64,000 nucleotides of DNA from positions 13,987,299-14,051,298 of the forward strand of contig OX465112.1 in NCBI GenBank assembly GCA_949987565.1. The letters run 5' to 3'. The notes under the pieces are model-generated. The model was not told where the DNA came from and did not search any database. It saw nothing but the letters and a program-made list of their open reading frames with translations. Position 1 is the first letter of the stretch; each line of letters starts with the position of its first letter. Source of the DNA: Luidia sarsii (taxonomy: Eukaryota > Echinodermata > Asteroidea > Paxillosida > Luidiidae). Below, piece after piece: positions 55,296-64,000 of this stretch. A program made the translations under genes and the position numbers.

Positions 55296-57369
55296 TCTGC
55301 CATGGAGGAAAATAGCAAGGGGGTTGTAGAATGAACGACCCATAAGTGACTCAAGCTGACGATAACAAAATCGGGTCTTGGTCAATTTCATCAAACTCAT
55401 CATAACTTACAATCAACTGCATGGCAGTGAGCAATGCACAGTAACCATATGATCCAATCAAACGTACCATACAACGGGTTATCCATCCCGCCCGAGCTGC
55501 CTGAAAGGTTTTCATTAGGCATCGGGCAAAGCACCGGGCATTCAGTGCTTATTACATCGATCAGGGCAAACCCTCATTGAATTACATTCTCCTCGATGCA
55601 AATATCATGTTATATCTAAGAGGATTATCCATTGTAAGTTGAGTTATGATACACCACGAAGCTTTGTGGAATCCACTTCACACTCGCAGTGGGTAAGTCG
55701 AGAAAGTGTCAGTGCTTTGTCCGATTGCCTTCTAAAACAAAATCCAGGCAGCTTGGGTGGGATTCGAACCTTTGACTCCTCTCTCTAGAGTGCAGACATC
55801 TTAAACACTTGACCACCGAGCTGGTCAGGGTCGTATTGCAGACTCAAATCTGTATAGCTCGCATCTGCATCTTGAGTGGGGGACTGCCTGAGCATCGTGT
55901 ATTTTTGTTTTCAGCTGGCAATCGGGCAAAGCACAAACCTTCAGTGCAAACATTCATTGAATTACATTGTTTGTGGTTACGCTTCACCAAGCCACAATAG
56001 ATTCCATAACGTTGGGTTGATGTATTCATGCACATTTGAAATGCAAATTGGAATCGCATTGAAATTGCATCTCTGAAAAAAAAATGTACCCATTTGAAGT
56101 TGAGTCATATGGCTTCTATGTTGCCTGTTATTTTACTGTTTTGTCTGCTTGCAGCAAGTGACACTTTGCATAATCTCAATTCTGGCTCTGAAAGTTTTGT
56201 CATAAAACCACTTTTCAGATCATTGGTTGGAATTCTTCCTTTTGATAATACATGTATTGTGTAGTTCATAGCTCCAAAGCATTGTCATTTCCTCAGACAA
56301 AACAACCATTTACATTGTTTTGAGAGGCGTTGGGATAACTGATGTAAAAGTTGACAAAGCTTTACCAGCAAAAAATGGAAGAATAAAACAAAATATTTTA
56401 CGTCAGTATGACTTGTGTTATACCTTGATAAACTGTTTTGAAAATAGTAGGCGTATGAAGTTAAATTTCAATAGGATTGCTGGAAATGTGGTTATGGTTC
56501 AAATGATGTTATTAGTGGATTTACCCAAAGAGGAATAAGACCATTCCTCCATGATTTACTCACTGATGGCAAAGGAAAGTTAAAAATGTTTCACTGAATT
56601 CTGTGAATGAATAGCTTTTGATATTTTCTCCAACTTCTGTAAAAAAAAAAAAAAAAAATACACAGAAGGCCCGTCGTGTTGCATAGAGGTTTGTACATTC
56701 CATTTCAAGTCTTTCTCCAGCTGGGAAAACTGTCCTTGGTCTGTTTCAAAGTGAACAAACACTGTTACCGCAAGTATTTCACTTTCAGGGGCTGGGTGTG
56801 TGTGTGTTTTGTGGGGGGGGGGGGCATTGAAAGATACTCGGCATTCTTGTAAGTGGGCTATGCTCTGTAGAAATTGCAAAGGGGTCCTGGAGCGATTACA
56901 ATACTTCCTTTCCCTGACACGTGATTGGACTAACGGGAGTTGGTCGACCGCGCCCAGGCGCAAGGAAGGAAATGTAGAGCTCGGGCATCATGGAATGCGA
57001 GTAACTGAACTGATGTGTCTTCGTATGAATCGTGCGGGTGCAGAGATGGTCCCCGAGTATGTATTATCCGCACTGGGCTGAGACATGGATGCAGATCCGT
57101 AAGCAGGCCGCAGAGCATGTTACCTCAGATTCTGGTACCAAAGATTTAGGGGTTCCGTGTACGTGGTCTATGATGGAAGGAAACTCGATGTACAGCCCAA
57201 GTTTGAGGAAAGGGAAATGTTCCTCGCTGATTAATGTCTGCGCTGTGCTCGGCATTTAGCAAAGGTAGGCCTTAATAAAAAAAAATTATATAGACAGACA
57301 CTGGTTTGTTGCATAGAAGAAATATTACTATTATTATCGCACAACACAAAAGATCTCCTTTTCATTTGT
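55296..57369. other. LHPP 3' flank, no further gene recognised
   Basis: A possible AATAAA is at 56382-56387. 55505-55580 and 55918-55975 repeat the GGGCAAAGCACCGGGCATTC sequence seen at 6836-6905. There is a poly-A tract at 56641-56659. 56880-57250 is GC-richer with several short ORFs, none recognisable. Confidence 0.45.
55750..55832 (-). repeat. tRNA-derived SINE-like sequence
   Basis: On the minus strand, GAGCTCGGTGGTCAAGTGTT resembles an A box and AAGGTTCGAATCCCACCC is a good B box, with an enlarged variable region between them. Acceptor pairing is not convincing, so a SINE head or tRNA pseudogene is likelier than a working tRNA. Confidence 0.5.
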
Positions 57370-57960
57370 GCTGGATTCACCTCTGATCAAGCTATGTCCT
57401 GTAGCGTTATAGATCTCGAGGGTTTTCCTAACGATCCTAGTTGTTCCTAGTTTGGCCACTTTCTGGAATATTTCGACCTTTACCAATGACCCGACACTGC
57501 CCATGTGCTTTGGTAATGCCTTTGAAATGGTACCTAACTATACCAAAGGGACCACCTTAACCTCGACACCCCACAACTTACGCAGTTCCCTCGCCATGTC
57601 CCGGTATTTCCCGATCTTCTCTTTCGCCTCAACTCAGCTGTCACCCGGCACAGCAATGCCAATTAATTGACGGGCCTTCTCTTAGTGTCGAGGACGACAA
57701 TAATGGGGTCGCCTATGTTCTATAACACGGTCGTCTGGATATTGAAGTGCCAGAGGATCTTGACCCGGTCATTCTCTTCAACTCTCTCTGGAACATGCTG
57801 GTGTACCATTTGGCTCCAACCCGAAAACCATCCTTCTTACACAAGTTCCAATGAATCGCCTTCGCCAACTTATCGTGCTTAGCCTTGTACTCCTTCTGGG
57901 TGACCATCGATCTTGCACTCGATGACAACATGAAACAGTCTCCTATTTTGAAAAACAACA
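57370..57960 (-). pseudogene. Decayed 3' end of a non-LTR retrotransposon ORF
   Basis: Reading the minus strand in shifting frames gives EYKAKHDKLAKAIHWNLCKK, then KWY, then VKILWHFNIQT, PIIVVLDTK, IAVPGD and EKIGKYRDMARELRKLW. These motifs, in this order, mark the C-terminal region after the reverse transcriptase in many invertebrate non-LTR elements. Several frameshifts and in-frame stops (after the KWY, IQTTVL, KRRPVN and PGDS positions) show it is dead. The reverse transcriptase itself is not present. Confidence 0.7.
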
Positions 57961-58684
57961 ACAAAAAACTCGTGAATTTGACGGAAACCATTACCGTCAG
58001 GCATAACCATCTGCCAACCCCCCTTTTTTAGCCCAAATTATCAACCCTAGGATGAGACCCATAAATAGGGGCCATTTTCTGGACCAGAGGGTATCGAGAA
58101 TATGGAGTTGGTAGACTGAATAAATGAAGTAGTCAGTTAACCATAGAGATCTATGATTGTAACCTACAATCATTAGAAACACATTTCTGCAAGACTTTGG
58201 TTTAATACCCACACCGTAAGAGTCTGGAAGAAAACCTCATGAGTCCACAATAGTCCACCTATTGTTGTTGCAGACGATAGCCATTGTCTGGCACAACTGC
58301 TTCGATATACAATTTGTTCAAAAATAATCAAAATTTTGTGGCGCGTATAATTATGTTGCGCAATATTATGTAGGAATGGTGAAGTGCATGTTTTGTGTAC
58401 AGCCGCGCACTGACCGTCGTTTGCACAGTACACATAACAAAATTATAATTTTTGGACAATCTGGAAGTCCAAGTGGTTTTGCCAGACAATGCCTTTTGTC
58501 TACACAACAATTGATGGTCTACACATAAATTTACCGTCTTTTCTCTCCTGGGAATATTGTGTGTGTTTGTGTTTTTCCCTGAATATTTAATGAGGTGTTT
58601 CAAGGATTCCAATCCTTTGTTTGCACAGAGAAGTCCATTGCTAAATTATCTCTTGTGTTTTGTCTCCTTTTTCCCCCACTCAAG

Positions 58685-60035
58685 AAAAGTGACCAATGCT
58701 AGACCCAAGCATGCCATACTTGCTGTCAACTCTGCCATGGCAGTCATCATCTTCACTTTCAAAGTTAGTCTCTTCGCCTGATACATGTTCTGATCTTTTC
58801 CACTGATAATTTTCAATCTTTAATTCTTCTCTGTCGATATTTGTTGTACATCCAATATGAGTGTTGTTAAAGCATATTCATTTTATCTCATGTTTAAGTA
58901 CTATTCCATGCAAATAGTCCATTTTCATTTTAATGATAAAACTACTTTGATTACATTTGTCCTGATGAATTGGGTTCTTGATGATAACCTGTATTTTGGA
59001 AATATCAACGATTCAAAATTTACTTTAGATTAAAGATGCTATGATATTTCAAGTTTTGTAGCCATATTTTTTATATGTGTATGACATAGGCCTACACATA
59101 TCACAGAAATTCTGTAGTCTATGTTCTTCACAATTCTTGTTGAAATTGTAGTAGGGTCCTAGAAGGTCAATGGACTCTTGATGTTTGAGCACATACACCC
59201 ACAACTGTTTTTTACCAGTTTCTGCTTCACAATTGTCCATTTACTATGAACCCATGTTCAGCTATTCTCCACGGTTCATGGTTTTTTGTTTCTATCTATG
59301 TTGTCTTTTTTCATATATACCACTGAAATGAGTCCTCTTTATTCTGTAGACATTGCGAAGAATTGCTGTACCCAAGTATGGTGGACTGGCTCAAAAAATA
59401 CACCCATTTTCGTCATCCATAGGCCTACTTCCAAAGAAAGTATTTTCGCCAGACAAAGAATTTTCTGTTCATATTCTTTCCTTAATCTTTTGTCCTTTTT
59501 CTATTGTTCTAGCCTATTTTTGCACACACAAGTCCAATAAGGGACAGCTCCGAAGTATGACAGACTTGCTCCACAAAATCCAACCATAGGCCTAATCATT
59601 GACTTCACTTTCCAAGTAAGTATGCCTACCTTATCACTAACGAGTTTGTTGCATTTTGCCATATTCAGTGTTTTCCCACTCTTGTTGCTATTGATTTTTT
59701 CCCACATATGGCAGTTGTTTCTTTTGTTGTTTTTAATTGAATTTTTAGACAATAGTTTGCAGCGCTTGCCTATTTAAACAAGTCTGTCTGTGGCCTACAT
59801 ATTATTACACACCTGTTTCACTCACTGGCATGTGGCATACAGAAAATATCCAATTGCATAGGCCCTAAGTATTGTCCATCCAATCCATCATTAACGCTTT
59901 GCTTAACAAATTTTGAGAACCCATGTTTAAACCTTCTCTTCTCTCATATTTTTTGGAGCAAAAAGCTGTACCCAAGAATGATGGACTTGCTCCAATACAT
60001 CAATTTGTAACTTTCGACGTCACTTTCAAAGTAAG
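58685..60035 (+). repeat. Four diverged exon-like repeat blocks
   Basis: Blocks at about 58685-58767, 59350-59450, 59535-59617 and 59955-60034 share (C/T)CCAAGNATGNNNNACTTGCT and, in three of them, GACTTCACTTTCAAAGTAAG or a close form. Each is open as xPKxxxLA...FTFK or similar up to a donor-like AAAGTAAGT. No protein family was recognised. Confidence 0.4.
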
Positions 60036-61430
60036 TTTAACTTTTCAAATATTGAATTTTTTGGGGTTCAATTCTTAGGACCTCCAGTTTCGTTTCCTCC
60101 AGGCCTGATCATCCTTCCTCTCATGTGGTTTAAATTTGTCATTTGTGATATTTTTTAGATTTTTTGGTAAATTTCTTCTCTATCATCAAACGTTTAAGTT
60201 AGCCTGCATCTTTAATAACATGTATAGCAGAACCATAATAGAAAGGTCCTTAGAGAATCAAAACATGGATGATACTTCACAGAGAAACTTGAAGAAATCG
60301 ATTCATATTTTACCAACCAAGAATTCTTTTGATTTTAATCATGACCAAGTACTTGTTCTCTTGTATTCCTGGTCAAGAGCTCAGCAAAGTGCTTGACTCC
60401 AACACTTCAACCATTTCGAAAGGCTATCCTAAAATGTGTGTGTGCGTTTACCAACAGCCCTGGAACACTTTCTGTCATCATGCAGCGAGTGATTGTCACA
60501 ACAGCATCTGCAAGGACCAAAAAGTTCCACCTTTCTCTTATCTTCAAAAGTATGATCTTCCAATAGGCGAGTGAGATGACCAACAACTGTCCTGCTGGGA
60601 AAGAAACCTCGGGGCCTCTAATGTTTGGACAAATAAGTGTTTAGAATTGATTCCACTGCAATTTGGCTTCTCCGAGCAAGGCATTTATCATGGAACCGCT
60701 TCTCCCTCACTTATTCATGACTGAAAATGGAAACATTTGAGACTCATCTGTATGAAAAGATTTGAGACATTGAAAAAAAAAATTATGCTGGGGTTGACCA
60801 TCTCACTTAACTTGCTTTAATCGAAATATTTCTCCTCGCCATTGTTTTGTTCCCAGGGTTCTTCATCCCTTCATTAAGTGATATTTGCTTCTCAAAGACA
60901 GATGGTAAAAACTTTTGTCTGGTTGGATGATGTCATTTCACTCCATATTTTTGTGTTATACATTTGCATTATTTGCTTATTTGCATTTATATTTACATAA
61001 TATTGATGAATTCATGACTAATCGGACTCTAATAACTTTCTGTCTGCACAGTGAAAGTGCTGGATTTAGTGAAAGTGATGGCCATACTTGTAGCAGACCA
61101 TTTGAGTAAAACATTAATAAAGTATTTATAACTGATTGTGTGTTTGGCCCCATGAATGCTTGATCTTCTGTTTTAATCTCCTTGCTATTTAGACCTCTGC
61201 CATTGGCTGCTTTATATGAAATGATTGGACATGCCTTCCCTGTATATGCATGCTTGTCTGCACAATTCTTCATCATATAAAACAGCTCCAAATTTAGGGG
61301 AAAACACCGCCAAAGAAAAAGTTGGAAAAACTTAAACAATGGACGAAATAGGCAATACAAACCCTTTGTCTTTTTACAATTTCGACCCAAAATGTATGTC
61401 TTCAGATCTGCTCAGGAGAATACTAGGGGC
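60036..61430. other. Non-coding stretch before the satellite
   Basis: AT-rich, with short ORFs only. No recognisable repeats of the other families and no RNA gene seen. Confidence 0.45.
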
Positions 61431-64000
61431 CAGTTTAACACAATTCTAGGCAAATTGCATCATTCCATTTTTGGGCCCCAAATTGTGTATTCAGATTTCA
61501 TTGAAAATGGTTCTGAAGACTCCTGAGGATCCGTAGAACACACTCATGCAAAATTTTCATCAATTAAATCATCAAGGAAAAAGTTTGGTTTCTCAGGTAG
61601 AAAAATGGCAAAAATAGCAAGGCTAACCCCTTGTCAATATTTTGTTGGGGCCCAAAATTTATGTTTTCAGATTGGGTTAAAAATGGTTCTGGAGACTCCT
61701 TGGGAGCCGTAGAGCACATTTATGCGAAAATTTCATCAATTAAATTATCAAGGACAAAGTTTGTTTTCTGCGGTCGGAAAATGGCAAAAATGGCAAGGCT
61801 AACCACTTGTCAATATTTCAATTTTTGGCCCAATATTTATGTTTTCAGATTGGGTTAAAAATGGTTCTGGAGACTCCTTGGGAGCCGTAGAGCACATTTA
61901 TGCGAAAATTTCATCAATTAAATTATCAAGGACAAAGTTTGTTTTCTGCGGTCGGAAATTGGCAAATATGGCAAGGCTAACCCCTTGTCAATATTTCATT
62001 TTTTTGCCCAAAATTAATATTTTCAGATTGGGTTGAAAATGGTTCAGCTGACTCCTGGCAATTCGTACAACACATTTATGCAAACATTTAATCAATTAAG
62101 TCATCAAGGAAAAAGTTTTGTTTCTCCGGTCGAAAAATGGCAAATATGGCAAGGCTAACGCCTTGTCAATATCTAATTTTTTGCCCAATATTTATATTCA
62201 GATTGGGTTGAAAAAAATTCAGGAGAATCTTGGAGATCCGTTGAACACATTTATGCGAAAATTTCATCAATTAAGTCATCAAGGAAAAAGTTTTGTTTCT
62301 CCGGTCGAAAAATGGCAAATATGGCAAGGCTAACCCGTTGTCAATATTTCATTTTTGGGCCCAATATTAATGTTTTGAGATTGGGTTGAAAATGGTTCTG
62401 GAGACTCCTTGGGAGCCGTAAAGCACATTTATGCGAACATTTCATCAATTAAATTATCAAGGAAAAAGTTTGTTTTCTGCGGTCGGAAATTGGCAAATAT
62501 GGCAAGGCTAACCCCTTGTCAATATTTAATTTTTTTGCCCTAAATTAATATTTTCAGATTGGGTTGAAAATGGTTCAGCAGACTCCTGGGGATCCGTAGA
62601 ACACATTCATGCAAAAATTTCATCAATTAAATCATCAAGGAAAAAGTTTGTCTTCTGCGGTCGGAAATTGGCAAATATGGCAAGGCTAACCTCTTGTCAA
62701 TATTTCATTTATGGGCCCAAAATTTTGTATTCAGATTTCATTGAAAATAGTTCTGAAGACTCCTGGGGATCCGTAGAACACATTCATGCGAAAATTTCAT
62801 CAATTAAATCATCAAAGAAAAAGTTTGGTTTCTCAGGTCGAAAAATGGCAAAAATGGCAAGGCTAACCCCTTGTCAATATTTCATTTTTGGGCCGAATAT
62901 TTATGTTTTCAGATTGGGTTGAAAATGGTTCTGGAGACTCCTTGGGAGCCGTAGAGCACATTTATGCGAACATTTCATCAATTAAATTATCAAGGAAAAA
63001 GTTTGTTTTCAGCGGTCGGAAATTGGCAAATATGGCAAGGCTAACCCCTTGTCAATATTTCATTTTTTTGCCCAAAATTTATGTTTTCAGATTGGGTTGA
63101 AAATGGTTCTGGACACTCCTGGGGATCCGGAGAACACATTCATTTGATAATTTCATCAATTAAGTTATCAAGGAAAATGTTTGGTTTCTCAGGTCGAAAA
63201 ATGGCAAAAACAATCCCTTGTCAATATTTGTTTTTTTGGCCCAATATTTATGTTTTCAGATTGGGTTAAAAATGGTTCTGGAGACTCCTTGGGAGCCGTA
63301 GAGCACATTTATGCGAAAATTTCATCAATTAAATTATCAAGGACAAAGTTTGTTTTCTGCGGTCGGAAATTGGCAAATATGGCAAGGCTAACCCCTTGTC
63401 AATATTTCATTTTTTTGCCCAAAATTAATATTTTCAGATTGGGTTGAAAATGGTTCAGCTGACTCCTGGCAATTCGTACAACGCATTTATGCAAACATTT
63501 CATCAATTAAGTCATCAAGGAAAAAGTTTTGTTTCTCCGGTCGAAAAATGGCAAATATGGCAAGGCTAACCCGTTGTCAATATTTCATTTTTGGGCCCAA
63601 TATTAATGTTTTGAGATTGGGTTGAAAATGGTTCTGGAGACTCCTTGGGAGCCGTAAAGCACATTTATGCGAACATTTCATCAATTAAATTATCAAGGAA
63701 AAAGTTTGTTTTCTGCGGTCGGAAATTGGCAAATATGGCAAGGCTAACCCCTTGTCAATATTTAATTTTTTTGCCCTAAATTAATATTTTCAGATTGGGT
63801 TGAAAATGGTTCAGCAGACTCCTGGGGATCCGTAGAACACATTCATGCGAAAATTTCATCAATTAAATCATCAAAGAAAAAGTTTGGTTTCTCAGGTCGA
63901 AAAATGGCAAAAATGGCAAGGCTAACAACCCCTTGTCAATATTTCATTTTTGGGCCGAATATTTATGTTTTCAGATTGGGTTGAAAATGGTTCTGGAGAC
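61430..64000 (+). repeat. 178-bp satellite array, continues past the window
   Basis: The anchor GATTGGGTTGAAAATGGTTC (or a variant) begins near 61495, 61671, 61849, 62027, 62202, 62380, 62558, 62735, 62913, 63091, 63260, 63438, 63615, 63793 and 63974, giving a period of 178 bp (169-181). The monomer also has TTTCATCAATTAAATTATCA and GGCAAATATGGCAAGGCTAA. Because 178 is not a multiple of three, the 60-88 codon frames restart in each unit and are not coding. Confidence 0.97.

Noticed and set aside
55750..55832. A functional tRNA gene
   Set aside because: The B box is good, but the acceptor stem does not pair and the anticodon arm is irregular. A SINE or pseudogene is likelier.
61631..63447. 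Series of 60-88 codon ORFs (FSDWVKNGSG type) taken as a tandem protein family
   Set aside because: They are the same frame of a 178-bp satellite monomer. The period is not a multiple of three and stops recur in each unit.

Overview
This window is nuclear DNA from a marine invertebrate, most likely an echinoderm or another ambulacrarian. The genes have GT-AG introns and deuterostome-type products (rhotekin, TMEM45, LHPP, a Glass-type zinc-finger protein). The genes are GC-richer islands in AT-rich DNA full of short foldback transposons, and the motif TAGGCCTA recurs throughout, a habit I associate with echinoderm genomes. No species can be named from the sequence alone.

Layout. (1) 1335-10843, plus strand: the last eight coding exons of a rhotekin-like gene (anillin-homology region, PH domain, C-terminal tail), followed by a long 3' flank with a 50-bp minisatellite. 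(2) 15817-15890, minus strand: an intact tRNA-Asn(GUU) gene with a T-run terminator, beside half of a second tRNA-Asn-like sequence. (3) 16.8-26.5 kb: two tandem plus-strand TMEM45 paralogues, each with its coding region in one exon. The probable 5 kb leader intron of the first is built largely of transposons. (4) 26.5-37.3 kb: mostly AT-rich DNA with dispersed repeats and one doubtful GC-rich exon. (5) 37361-42433, plus strand: a complete five-exon gene for a five-finger C2H2 protein of the Glass family. (6) 44711-55295, plus strand: a complete seven-exon LHPP phosphatase gene. Its 6.6 kb first intron holds an intronless 656-residue PHD-OTU protein gene on the same strand. (7) 55.3-61.4 kb: non-coding DNA with a decayed non-LTR retrotransposon 3' end and a set of exon-like repeats. 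(8) 61.4-64 kb: a 178-bp satellite running off the window edge, with higher-order structure.

The genes are unrelated in function and share no operon-like logic. The most unusual material is in the repeats. One dispersed family carries a consensus histone-mRNA 3' stem-loop plus a purine-rich element like the U7 snRNA target. In one copy this sits next to a hammerhead-like GAAACGTC hairpin, so a mobile element that borrows histone 3'-end signals is worth testing. Other points of interest are the PHD-OTU fusion, a foldback element with a 46-bp perfect inverted repeat and a perfect 9-bp target duplication, and a duplicated decayed zinc-finger exon end joined to a minisatellite in the Glass gene.
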